The notes below the pieces were generated by a model, which saw only the letters and a list, made by a program, of their open reading frames with translations, was not told the DNA's origin and searched no databases. From assembly GCA_017456805.1 (NCBI GenBank), contig JAFTIQ010000020.1:1-64000 (forward strand): a stretch of DNA of 64,000 nt, read 5' to 3'. Both the position numbers and the translations under genes were made by a program. Shown here one piece after another: positions 35,975 to 44,202 of the stretch. Within the stretch, counting starts at the first letter, position 1, and each line of letters starts with the position of its first letter. The stretch is from Lentisphaeria bacterium (GTDB lineage: Bacteria > Verrucomicrobiota > Lentisphaeria > Victivallales > UBA1829).

Positions 35975-38047
35975 ATGAAAAAGTTATTTTTGCTTTGGAG
36001 TCTTCTGTTTTCTCTGTTTTCATTCGCGGACCCCGTAAATTTCCTTTCCAAGCCGATCAGCGCCGGAAAAGCTTCTCTTACTGAAAATGCATATTCTGTT
36101 TCAAATGCTGCTCAAATTGATTTTCTTCCCGTTGGAAATATGAAAAAATATGGAACTGGAGTATATGGAAATATTTATAAAGCAGGGGTTAACGATATAA
36201 GAAATCACAGAAGTCAAGATAAGATTAACGCCTTGTTCATCAAGCTTTACAAAAACAAAAAGGAGAGAAAAAAGGAAAATACCAGATATACAATAATAGA
36301 ATTTGTGGTACAATTGTCACCTTACGTCAAAGATTACGACGCATTTAAGGGAGATTTTAACCACCCATTCTGCAATTTAGCTTTTGGTTTCCACAAAAAT
36401 ATATTGACTCCTACCGATTATAATGGGATGGATTTGTTGATTTCATATCCCCTTTATGATTATCCTTATTCTTTGAGAAAAGGCGGTGGAGTAGAAACGA
36501 TTTTCAAATTGGATACGCAAAAACAATTTTCATTTACCAATGATTATATTTCATACCAAAGGAATTCAATTCGTTATGCTCCTGTAAAAATCAGTATTCT
36601 TTTGGATGAACAGGAGGGGGAATGCCGTTTTTATCTGAATGGGGTATTACAGAATGAGATTTCTTTTGGCGAAAAACAATACTCTCCGGGAACATTTATA
36701 CTCTTATGGGAAAAAGAAAATTCCGGAAAAGCGAAACGGACTTTTGAAATATCAGCAGCCAAGATAAACAGATACCAGACCCCGCCGGATATCCGGACGG
36801 AAGTCCCCTTGATGAATTGGTTTAATGAAACAGATTTTGGACAAGCAATGAATCTGTTATACAGTAGGCAAAATCAATGGGAAACAGGATTCAGGAAAAT
36901 GAGACAACTCGCAGAAAAGGGACATGCTCTTGCAATGTTTGAGCTCGCCTGCTGTTATATCCGGGGGATTGGTTGTTCAAAAAACCGTCAGCTGGCATTG
37001 AAATGGTTGGAAAAAGCGGCTGAGAATGATGTATTGGAAGCGTCATCGTTATGGCTGAAAATGAATGGACTTTTCCCGTTGACTAAGGATTTAGAACAAC
37101 GATTTGTTCGGGAAAAATATTTCAACCACAGAAATGATGGACGTCTTCTCTTCCTTCACAAAGATATTGTAAAAATTACTAATCCAATTGTTTATGCAAA
37201 ATCCATTGTTTTATCTCTGCCTCATACGACTGAAAATCAGAAGAAAAAATTACTGCTTGAATTAAAAAAAATTGCGGAATCCGGTTATCCATTTGCTATG
37301 CGGCTTTATGCAAAAAATACGAATAAAGATCAGGCAGCATGGCTTAAAAAAGCCGCTGAAGCCGGAGATCCTATAGCGCTGTTTGACTTATTGTATGATA
37401 AAAAGATTCAATGGACAGATCTTCCAATAGAAATACAAGTTTATCTTGCCGACAAATATCCTTTGAAATATGCTGGGATCAAAGAGCCTTCAAACTATGA
37501 CAAAACAATTTTGCACCTCCAAGGGGAGTTATATTCCAAAAAAACGTTTGATAACAGAATCGCTTTTGCTCTTTCTGAATATTTGTTGATTCCATATTCA
37601 AAGATTTCTGATCCCGTGCGGATGGAATCTGAAAATCTTATGAAAAAAGCAGCGCAGAATTCACATATTGCACAAATAAAATATATACAAAATTATTTGT
37701 CAGGACTCTATGGAACCCAGGCTGATGCAATCCTGTTCATGAAAAAATTATTGAAAATATATAAGGAAAATATGTTGATTCAAGAGTTAAAATTACAGAT
37801 TCTGGAAAAACAATCACCCGGAAAATGGAAAAAAGAATGGGAATTGTTGAGAAGAAAAAAATCTGTAACAGCTCTCTATTATCTTGGAAAATATGCAGCA
37901 GAAGAAGGAAATCAAACGCTCGCATCCAAATACCGTTATCAATTTCTGGAACTTGACAATGAATTCCGCAATAAAAAAGGAGACGGGATATATTGGGGCT
38001 TCCCCGGACAATATTTTTCTGAAACAATAACGGACTTTATGGAATAA
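35975..38047 (+). CDS. Exported Sel1-repeat protein in an AT-rich block
   Basis: The 690-residue protein has a signal peptide (KLFLLWSLLFSLFSFA). The first 250 residues look like a beta-rich domain with a carbohydrate-binding or laminin-G-like pattern (VKISILLDEQEGECRFYLNGVLQNE). From about residue 285 it has Sel1-like helical repeats, clearest in MRQLAEKGHALAMFELACCY and in ALKWLEKAAEN; later units (KKAAEAGDPIALFDLLYD) are diverged. Sel1 proteins act as scaffolds in signalling or envelope processes. The ATG at 35975 fits GGGAG at 35963-35967 better than a TTG three bases earlier. Its A/T-rich codon use contrasts with the flanking O-acetylation genes, suggesting acquisition. Confidence 0.82.
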   Translation: MKKLFLLWSLLFSLFSFADPVNFLSKPISAGKASLTENAYSVSNAAQIDFLPVGNMKKYGTGVYGNIYKAGVNDIRNHRSQDKINALFIKLYKNKKERKKENTRYTIIEFVVQLSPYVKDYDAFKGDFNHPFCNLAFGFHKNILTPTDYNGMDLLISYPLYDYPYSLRKGGGVETIFKLDTQKQFSFTNDYISYQRNSIRYAPVKISILLDEQEGECRFYLNGVLQNEISFGEKQYSPGTFILLWEKENSGKAKRTFEISAAKINRYQTPPDIRTEVPLMNWFNETDFGQAMNLLYSRQNQWETGFRKMRQLAEKGHALAMFELACCYIRGIGCSKNRQLALKWLEKAAENDVLEASSLWLKMNGLFPLTKDLEQRFVREKYFNHRNDGRLLFLHKDIVKITNPIVYAKSIVLSLPHTTENQKKKLLLELKKIAESGYPFAMRLYAKNTNKDQAAWLKKAAEAGDPIALFDLLYDKKIQWTDLPIEIQVYLADKYPLKYAGIKEPSNYDKTILHLQGELYSKKTFDNRIAFALSEYLLIPYSKISDPVRMESENLMKKAAQNSHIAQIKYIQNYLSGLYGTQADAILFMKKLLKIYKENMLIQELKLQILEKQSPGKWKKEWELLRRKKSVTALYYLGKYAAEEGNQTLASKYRYQFLELDNEFRNKKGDGIYWGFPGQYFSETITDFME

Positions 38048-38244
38048 TGACAAACATCTGGTATGATGAAATAGATGCTGTGTCTTTTCCTGGGATAAAT
38101 GTATTAAAAGGAGAATCTCAGGATATTTTTGATAAAACAAATAATATCGTTATGGCATTGGCAGAAGGCGGCTGGGACTTAATACCAGAATCGTTAAGGC
38201 ATACGAACTTTAACATAACAATACATGGGAGATTTTCAGAATGA
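38047..38244 (+). CDS. Small coupled protein of unknown function
   Basis: A 65-residue acidic protein (begins MTNIWYDEIDAVSFPGINV). No family recognised; no signal peptide or membrane segment. The ATG overlaps the preceding stop codon (TAATG) and its own stop overlaps the next start (ATGATGA), so it is likely real and translationally coupled within the AT-rich three-gene set. There is no separate ribosome-binding site, which supports coupling but also leaves some doubt. Confidence 0.5.
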   Translation: MTNIWYDEIDAVSFPGINVLKGESQDIFDKTNNIVMALAEGGWDLIPESLRHTNFNITIHGRFSE

Positions 38245-38759
38245 TGAAAAAGATATTATTTATTCCCGTTTTACTCGTTTTTATTGTATTTGCAATTGTT
38301 TTCCTGTTCTGCTTTTTTTGTCAGGACAGTTTCAGTGAAATTTTAATTGACCAGCAAATAACTGTGCAGGATATAAAATCGCCTGTGTTCAGAGATTTTT
38401 TAAAGAAAACAGGAGTAACAAAATGGCGGGTGATTATCAGTTTTGCTCATCCAGATAGACCATATTACAGTGTGTTTCTTACAGGAACAACTGATGCTTC
38501 GTTTAATATAAAAGATTTTAACAGTATTCTTTTAAAAAATAAATCGTACAATACTTATAATATAGAAAAACTTCTAGCATTAGGCATGGTAAAACCCGAC
38601 GTGCAATTTGAAGAATTGCTCTATACAGAAACTATGGAACTTATTTATATATATTCGTTCCGGAATGAACATGATAACATTATTATTGCTTATCCCTCCT
38701 ATACAAAAAATGAAATTTTCATGGCGCTGGATCATGTTGATGTATCATCACTGAAATAA
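38241..38759 (+). CDS. Single-span membrane protein of unknown function
   Basis: A 172-residue protein with one N-terminal membrane segment (ILFIPVLLVFIVFAIVFLFCFFC) and an extracytoplasmic domain of about 140 residues with no motif I recognise. It starts inside the stop of the 65-residue gene and ends just before the duplicated AlgJ-like fragment. Codon use is AT-rich like the Sel1-repeat gene. It could be a partner or immunity-like companion of the two upstream proteins, but nothing in the sequence proves this. Confidence 0.65.
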   Translation: MMKKILFIPVLLVFIVFAIVFLFCFFCQDSFSEILIDQQITVQDIKSPVFRDFLKKTGVTKWRVIISFAHPDRPYYSVFLTGTTDASFNIKDFNSILLKNKSYNTYNIEKLLALGMVKPDVQFEELLYTETMELIYIYSFRNEHDNIIIAYPSYTKNEIFMALDHVDVSSLK

Positions 38760-38762
38760 TAA

Positions 38763-39185
38763 TACGAGAATGAACAGCTTTTACGTTACAATACTCTTTC
38801 TCTTCCCACTGCTTCTTTCGGCTGGGACGGTTATTGTCAAAACAAAGGCTCCGCACAATCGGCAGGCGGTGAAAAAAACATCCGGATCCTGCCGGAGCAC
38901 TCTGAGGAACGCCACCGCTGGTCTGACTATCCATCTGCCCCCGATCAGAGAACCATCTGGTTTTACAGAGATTCTTTCGGGGATGCGGTCCTACCCTATC
39001 TGACTCAGATTTTCCGGCGAACAGATTCTTATTACAGAAATGTTCCGATCCGCCGTTCCCAGTTTGCCAATCCGAAAAAACGTCCTTACATTGTTGTCTT
39101 CCAAATCGTAGAACGGAATCTCAGAAGTCTTGACTCCGTTGATTTTGAAAGTGATGAGGATGAACGGCTGGAGCTTTTCCGGTAA
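38763..39185 (+). pseudogene. Truncated third copy of the AlgJ/AlgX-like gene
   Basis: From 38871 to 39185 the DNA duplicates the last 105 codons of the AlgJ-like gene ending at 35841; the duplicated frame is open to its stop and encodes the nucleophile region FYRDSFGDAV, but it has no start codon and lacks the anchor and DTHW part. Upstream of 38871 the same frame runs open to 38763 with unrelated sequence. In another frame, an ATG at 38770 would give a 77-residue chimera with a signal-peptide-like start (FYVTILFLFPLLLSAG), whose downstream part is out of frame with the AlgJ-like sequence, so I do not call it a gene. Confidence 0.82.
38871..39185 (+). repeat. 315-bp direct repeat, right copy
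   Basis: Matches 35527-35841 without gaps. The left edge of homology is abrupt, in a run of seven A residues that follows a G in both copies. Confidence 0.92.
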
Positions 39186-39274
39186 AAACAGGGCTATGTC
39201 CCAAACAGATCACGTGATAACCTTGCTGATCTTTTGTCAAGTGATCAATAAATAAAAAAAAGTCTGTACAACTC

Positions 39275-39303
39275 TTGACAAGACTCTGTTTACTATGTAT
39301 AGT
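39275..39303 (+). promoter_or_regulatory. Promoter of the DUF805-like gene
   Basis: TTGACA (39275-39280) and TATAGT (39298-39303) with 17-base spacing. It lies 90 bases after the right repeat, as the promoter at 35904 lies 62 bases after the left repeat, and the two promoter regions resemble each other beyond the hexamers. Confidence 0.75.
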
Positions 39304-39356
39304 ATGTTTTGATAATCTGTCAAAAAATACATAAGCACCGGATTGGAAGAAGCATT

Positions 39357-40406
39357 ATGGAATCAAATATTGATAAATATACATACAAGGAAGTGAAACT
39401 GCTTCTTGAAAAAAAAATCATTACACCGGACAAACTGGACTGGAACAAAATTTCTGTTGACGATTTGATTAAGTTGATGCGAGATGGTTTGCTCAAAGAG
39501 CAGGATATCCCCATCTTCTGCAGAAATCATTCCGCCGGAAAGAATCCCAAGCAGAATTTTCAGAAAAAAACGCCACAGACTGTTGGAATGAATCAGGGTG
39601 TCCCCGGAAACCCGGGTCAGTGCCGTCCGGGAAATCAAACCGGCAATGGAGGAAATCCAAGATTCTCCCGGCCAGTTAAGGCAAAAAATCAGCAATCCGG
39701 AGAGTGTAAGCAAAAAACAAAAGAGGACGAAGAGGTTTTAATCAGCACATATGAAGTAGATTTGGTCGGGTTGAAAGGTTTTTTTATTTCACCGTATATG
39801 CTTTTTAATTACAAGGATAGTGAATCTTGGCTTTCTGTTTGGGTAAATTTGTTTTATCAGGGGCTTACGCTCTTTCTCTCTTATAAGTTTGCAGAATATT
39901 TAGAATATACCTCGTTGGGAATATATTTTCTGATAGGTCTTTTTCATATTTCCAATATTGCAATGGCTGCCCGGAGGCTCAATGATTTCGGGGCACCTAA
40001 AGCTCTCTCCGCACTTTGCGTGTATTGGGGTATCATTCCCCTGATTGTACTCGGTTGTTTGCCGGAAAGATACTATGTAAGCAAAAAGAAAATTTCTACA
40101 TATTATTGTTATGGTAATGGCTTGATCGGGGTGATCCACCGGGCTTTGAAGGAAAAAATCAATGTATTTATAGCCCTCCAGCTTTATTGGAATTGGAAGT
40201 CAACCCTGCTGGATTTCATTGTTTTTCCGCTCTTCATTGTTGGATTAATTCTGCAGTTTACTTTAGGTTTTATTTTTTCCATGGGGTTGCTTTTCATAGG
40301 GGCAGCTTTTCTTTCCAGCCGTTTCATGCTGGGACACTGGAGTTGGGAAACTCTGAAAGAAATCTTTGCGACAATCTGGAGTATTATCGTAAACCTCACG
40401 ATTTAA
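39357..40406 (+). CDS. DUF805-like membrane protein with charged N-terminal domain
   Basis: The 349-residue product starts with a short helical domain (YTYKEVKLLLEKKIITPDKL, then ISVDDLIKLMRDGLLKEQDI) and a Gly/Pro/Asn/Gln-rich linker to about residue 125. The rest is a membrane domain with four or more segments that matches DUF805, including SNIAMAARRLNDFGAPKALSA. DUF805 proteins are integral membrane proteins of unknown function. The frame extends upstream to 39309, but that would start at the predicted transcription start; the ATG at 39357 with GGAAGAA before it is more plausible. Confidence 0.78.
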   Translation: MESNIDKYTYKEVKLLLEKKIITPDKLDWNKISVDDLIKLMRDGLLKEQDIPIFCRNHSAGKNPKQNFQKKTPQTVGMNQGVPGNPGQCRPGNQTGNGGNPRFSRPVKAKNQQSGECKQKTKEDEEVLISTYEVDLVGLKGFFISPYMLFNYKDSESWLSVWVNLFYQGLTLFLSYKFAEYLEYTSLGIYFLIGLFHISNIAMAARRLNDFGAPKALSALCVYWGIIPLIVLGCLPERYYVSKKKISTYYCYGNGLIGVIHRALKEKINVFIALQLYWNWKSTLLDFIVFPLFIVGLILQFTLGFIFSMGLLFIGAAFLSSRFMLGHWSWETLKEIFATIWSIIVNLTI

Positions 40407-40408
40407 AC

Positions 40409-40436
40409 TTGAAAAATTCAGAGATTGTGTTATCTT
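40409..40436 (+). promoter_or_regulatory. Putative promoter of the mutarotase-like gene
   Basis: TTGAAA (40409-40414) and TATCTT (40431-40436), 16-base spacing, about 65 bases before the ATG at 40502. Confidence 0.5.
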
Positions 40437-40501
40437 ACTTCAGAAAGCGTTATTCTACGATAAAAATTCTGCGAAAATCAAACTGATTACAGGAGAAAAT
40501 C

Positions 40502-41650
40502 ATGTCAGGCTATACATTAACAACAAAAACAGTCCACAACGCTGAGGGTTGGCAGGTCGATACCGATTCTGTCAGCATCTTTACAACCAAAGGCGGAGCA
40601 ATGTCCGCTCCCGTTACATTCAAATTTGCTGATGGCAAAACAGTGCAGCCTTATCATATCACCCCCTGGCAGGACGAAAACAAGTGCGGAATGGGCAATG
40701 ATTGTCTGAAAAACCTCCGCGGCGAATTTTTCTGTCTGCCCTTCGGCGGTAACGGCGATGCTCTGAACGGAGAACTGCATCCCTGTCACGGGGAAGTTTC
40801 CGGAGAAGATTGGACTCTTGCCGACGTCCAGGAAAATGCAGACGGCGTTACCATGGAATACAAGTTCTCCATGAAAGCCCGTGCCGGAGAAGTCACAAAG
40901 AAGATCAAAATCAATTACGGCGAAACCGTTCTTTATCTTTCCGACAGTGTTTCCGGTTCTCACGGGGATATGCCTGCCGGACATCATCCGATCATCCGGA
41001 TGCCCGCAGATGGAAGCAAGATGTATCTTTCTTTCGGTCAGTTCGATGCCGGAATGGTCTGCCCCGGACTTTTCTCCAATCCGGATGCAAAAGAATATCA
41101 GTATCTCGCACCCGGTGCAAAATTTGATGCAGTGGAAAAGATCCCCACGATCTACAAAGAGCCGGAATTTGCAGACTACTCTGTCTATCCCTCCCCTTAC
41201 GGGTTCTGTGATATTTTCTCTGTTCTGAAGAAGCCCTCTGATACACCGGCATGGTCCGCAGCGGTTTATCCGGAAGAAGGCTTCCTCTGGTTTGTGCTGA
41301 AAGATGCTTCTGTTCTTCCCATGACAAGTGTCTGGGTTTCCAACTCCGGCAGATTCGGAGCTCCCTGGAACGGAAGAACTTACTGCATCGGAGTGGAAGA
41401 TTCCTGCTCTTACTTTGCCGCCGGTTTGAAACCTTCTGTTGAAGCAAATGAGCTGAACGATATGGGATTCGCCACAGCATTGAACTTTGATAAAACCACT
41501 GAGATCCGCATGATCCAGGGGGTTGCAGCAATTCCCGTCGGCTTCGGAAAAGTAACCGATGTCCGCTTTGAAAATGGAACTGTTACCTTCCAGGATATTT
41601 CCGGGAAAACGGCAGCGGTGAAATGCAATTACAATTTTGTAATGGCGTAA
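40502..41650 (+). CDS. Aldose 1-epimerase-like (galactose mutarotase superfamily) protein
   Basis: The 382-residue protein is almost entirely beta-strand and resembles the galactose-mutarotase superfamily, with ISAPVTFKFADGKTV-type opening, FFCLPFGGNGDALNGE and a histidine-containing HPCHGEVS segment near residue 98, plus AGHHPIIRMP near residue 160. The histidines are candidates for the catalytic pair, but I could not assign the glutamate base with certainty. It has no signal peptide. AGGAG at 40490-40494 sets the start. It probably interconverts or binds a sugar hemiacetal; the exact substrate is unknown. Confidence 0.6.
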   Translation: MSGYTLTTKTVHNAEGWQVDTDSVSIFTTKGGAMSAPVTFKFADGKTVQPYHITPWQDENKCGMGNDCLKNLRGEFFCLPFGGNGDALNGELHPCHGEVSGEDWTLADVQENADGVTMEYKFSMKARAGEVTKKIKINYGETVLYLSDSVSGSHGDMPAGHHPIIRMPADGSKMYLSFGQFDAGMVCPGLFSNPDAKEYQYLAPGAKFDAVEKIPTIYKEPEFADYSVYPSPYGFCDIFSVLKKPSDTPAWSAAVYPEEGFLWFVLKDASVLPMTSVWVSNSGRFGAPWNGRTYCIGVEDSCSYFAAGLKPSVEANELNDMGFATALNFDKTTEIRMIQGVAAIPVGFGKVTDVRFENGTVTFQDISGKTAAVKCNYNFVMA

Positions 41651-43419
41651 TCGGCTCAAAAGTCGAAAAAAGTGCCGTCTTTTTCTTTATGACGGCACTG
41701 ATATTTCTTTACCGTCCGGTCATGTCAGCCGGATCAGTTGAATGGGCAAAGATCACGATTTTTTCAGAAGGTCTTTATGCACTTCTTGCTCTCGGCTTTG
41801 TGCTGCTGCGCTGGCAAACGCTCCGGGAAGTGCTGCGGAACACGACCTCTGTCGTGAAATGCTGTATCGGGATCCTTCTGATTTCCGGTCTGGTGCATTG
41901 GCTTCTTGCCGGATATTACCGTCCGGAATATCTGGGATTGAACCTGTTCTGGGGTGTTGTTCCGCTGTTCGGAATCGTTTACCGGAATGAATTGGAGCGG
42001 AAACTTCCGGCAGTTCTGGGGCTGTTCTGGCTGTTCAATGTGATCGTCTGCATTGTCTCTGAAACATTTCTGAACGGGATGTTCGGCATTACCGGGAACT
42101 GGAACTGGAGTGCGCTTCTGCTGCTGGTTACCTTCCCGTTTGCGCTGCGCTGTATTCCTCTTGAGTGCACCGGCAGAAAAGTGTATCTTGCACTGATGTG
42201 GATCATTACATTGATCCTGCTTTTATATCTGCAATCCCGGGCGATTTTTCTCTGTGCGGTGTTTTCTGCGGGATTCTGGTGTTTTCTGAAATTCCGGAAA
42301 CTGCGGATCCCGATGATCTGTTCGGTCATAGTGGTGATCGCGGCAGGAGTTTATTTGTCGCTGTATGTTTTTCCGGAACAGACACAGAACTTTCTGAAGG
42401 GAGAGATCCGTGTTGAGATCTGGAAGGGAAGTCTTGATCTTACCAGAGATGTTCCGCTGGGAGTCGGGGCTGCATCCTACGAAAATGCTCTGATTCCTTA
42501 TAAAACGATCGGCTATTTTCAAAATCATCATTGCACAGTGCGGACGCCGCATCCGCACAATGAATTTCTTTATCTTGCGGGCACGCTTGGGCTTCCCGGA
42601 ATGGCGGCATTTCTTGTCTGGATCATTGCCGCGGTCGTGGGAGCTGTCAAAGAATATGACACGGGAATGATGAGCCGGAAACGTGTTCTGTTTCTTCTGG
42701 CGTTTCTTGCGATGCTGCTCAGCAGTATGATCGATGTGACGTTCCACGTCTGGCCCAACGGGATTCTTGCCTTGCTTTTCTTCGGGATGTTTGCGTTCCC
42801 GGGGAAACGGACGGCGGAAGAAGTTTCCAGGGGGCCTGCGAATGTGATTGGAAAAACGGTTCTGCTTCTTGCCGGATTCATGGCGATCTGCAATCTGATT
42901 GGAACCTATTCGTGGGAAGCTTCCCATGAAGCGATCCTGCGGAAGGATAATGTCGCCGCAAGAAAATATGCGGAACGGGCATTGCTGTTTGCCCCGGAAT
43001 TTCCGGATATGATCTACCGGAGCGCGATTGAGATGTCAATGCGGAACCGGGATTTCTCCATGAGACTGACAGAGCGGCTTCAGGAATCTCCCTGGAAAGA
43101 TTTCGCTCATATCCATGCATTGAAAGCGCAGAATTACGCACTTATGCGTCAGGATGAAAAAGCGATCCCGGAATATATCATGGAAACGCAGTGCTATCCG
43201 CTTCAGATTCTTCCCTATTTCGGAATCCTGAATGCGTACGGCAGGCTTGGACAGGCAGATATGATCCCTGTGCTTTCCCGGAAAATCGATGAATTGAAGA
43301 GGTTCCGGAATCTGACCGAACAGCAAGTCAATGCGATCCACAGGAATCCGGAATATGACATGCATCCGGAACTGATCGGCAAGAAAAAATCTGTCCGCGG
43401 ACGCTGGGAAATGCCCTGA
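41623..43419 (+). CDS. O-antigen ligase/polymerase family (Wzy_C) membrane protein
   Basis: The product (598 residues from the first ATG) has about ten membrane segments and the Wzy_C hallmark, a periplasmic loop ending in RTPHPHNEFLYLAGTLGLPG near residue 310. Family members join O-antigen to lipid A core or polymerise surface glycans. The last 130 residues are a soluble helical tail with a TPR-like pattern. The start is uncertain: the ATG at 41623 overlaps the previous gene and has no ribosome-binding site; the ATG at 41689 lies in the loop of a 9-bp hairpin. It fits the nearby polysaccharide O-acetylation genes. Confidence 0.85.
   Translation: MQLQFCNGVIGSKVEKSAVFFFMTALIFLYRPVMSAGSVEWAKITIFSEGLYALLALGFVLLRWQTLREVLRNTTSVVKCCIGILLISGLVHWLLAGYYRPEYLGLNLFWGVVPLFGIVYRNELERKLPAVLGLFWLFNVIVCIVSETFLNGMFGITGNWNWSALLLLVTFPFALRCIPLECTGRKVYLALMWIITLILLLYLQSRAIFLCAVFSAGFWCFLKFRKLRIPMICSVIVVIAAGVYLSLYVFPEQTQNFLKGEIRVEIWKGSLDLTRDVPLGVGAASYENALIPYKTIGYFQNHHCTVRTPHPHNEFLYLAGTLGLPGMAAFLVWIIAAVVGAVKEYDTGMMSRKRVLFLLAFLAMLLSSMIDVTFHVWPNGILALLFFGMFAFPGKRTAEEVSRGPANVIGKTVLLLAGFMAICNLIGTYSWEASHEAILRKDNVAARKYAERALLFAPEFPDMIYRSAIEMSMRNRDFSMRLTERLQESPWKDFAHIHALKAQNYALMRQDEKAIPEYIMETQCYPLQILPYFGILNAYGRLGQADMIPVLSRKIDELKRFRNLTEQQVNAIHRNPEYDMHPELIGKKKSVRGRWEMP
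41671..41699 (+). promoter_or_regulatory. Hairpin spanning the alternative start of the ligase gene
   Basis: AGTGCCGTC (41671-41679) and GACGGCACT (41691-41699) form a 9-bp perfect stem with an 11-base T-rich loop that contains an in-frame ATG at 41689. It is not followed by a T-run, so it is a weak terminator candidate at best and could instead control translation. Confidence 0.5.
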
Positions 43420-43566
43420 TCACCGGAAAAGAATCTCAGCCGCTGCCGGACAATGATCCGATGCCTGAGTCCGGATCACCCGCACATTTTCTGCATCGGC
43501 AGCATTTGCCGGATATACGCAAAGATAATCCAGAAGCCGGCGGGGTTTCCGGGAAGGAAGTTTAAT
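43420..43566 (-). pseudogene. 3-prime remnant of an endonuclease/exonuclease/phosphatase family gene
   Basis: Read on the minus strand, about 48 codons upstream of a TGA at 43420-43422 encode PSRKPRRLLDYLCVYP and TQASDHCPAAAEILF, the typical C-terminus of EEP-family nucleases (R-x-LDY strand and SDH-x-P motif with the catalytic Asp-His). The rest of the domain is missing; homology ends near 43566, just before the ribosome-binding site of the next gene, so the nuclease gene was truncated when that sequence arrived. Confidence 0.72.
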
Positions 43567-43583
43567 TAACAGGAAACAGAAAA

Positions 43584-44000
43584 ATGCTGAAAATAATCAT
43601 CCTTCTTTTCTACACGATTCCCCTGTTTCTGCCATGGGCTTACTCTTTATCTATGCTGGGGTTGAGTATCATTTTGTTCATAACACTGCTGTATTACTGC
43701 ATAAAACGGATAAAAATCTTCCGGGGAATACAAAAAAATACAGATATTGACCTGTCCGGTTTTATGAGATTTCATTTTTCGCTGACGGAAAGAGAAAAAT
43801 ATGTGATATCCCGGGAAGAGCTTGCAGGTTCGGAAAAAGAAACCAGGAAAAGGACCATGCAAAAGAATCAGGAATTGTTTGAGCAGATCTCTCCGGAACT
43901 GGCAAAAGAATTTTTCATCTGCAATGGGAAAATTTTCATTTTGAGAATATGGCTGATTGTTACAGTCGTTCTTTCGATGTACTTCAGCAGAATCCTGTAA
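43584..44000 (+). CDS. Small membrane protein of unknown function
   Basis: A 138-residue protein with an N-terminal pair of hydrophobic segments (IIILLFYTIPLFLPWAY and LSIILFITLLYYCI), a charged middle (FSLTEREKYVISREELAGSE) and a C-terminal segment (IWLIVTVVLSMYFSRIL). No family recognised. AGGAAAC lies ten bases before the ATG. AT-rich composition like the block at 36-40 kb, and it abuts a truncated nuclease remnant, both suggesting acquired DNA. Confidence 0.65.
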   Translation: MLKIIILLFYTIPLFLPWAYSLSMLGLSIILFITLLYYCIKRIKIFRGIQKNTDIDLSGFMRFHFSLTEREKYVISREELAGSEKETRKRTMQKNQELFEQISPELAKEFFICNGKIFILRIWLIVTVVLSMYFSRIL

Positions 44001-44085
44001 AGAATATTTTTTTGTAAAAAACAGCTTAAAAAGTTCAAAAATGAATGAATATCAAGAGAAAAATGCAGTTTTTTTCTTGAAAAAT

Positions 44086-44113
44086 TTGTTTTTTTCAAAA
44101 AATGTGATATATT
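44086..44113 (+). promoter_or_regulatory. Putative promoter of the etf operon
   Basis: TTGTTT (44086-44091) and TATATT (44108-44113), 16-base spacing, in an AT-rich stretch that also contains TTGAAAAA/TTTTTTCAA complementarity. Confidence 0.4.
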
Positions 44114-44202
44114 ATCATGATTTGTTATACCATACAACAACAATAATATAGGCAGAAAACCGCAAAGTGCGGAGCTGCCGGAAACAACACAAGGAGTATC
44201 CC

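Noticed and set aside
38770..39003. 77-residue frame with a signal-peptide-like start
   Set aside because: Its second half reads the duplicated AlgJ-like sequence in the wrong frame, so it is a chimera created by the repeat junction rather than a gene.
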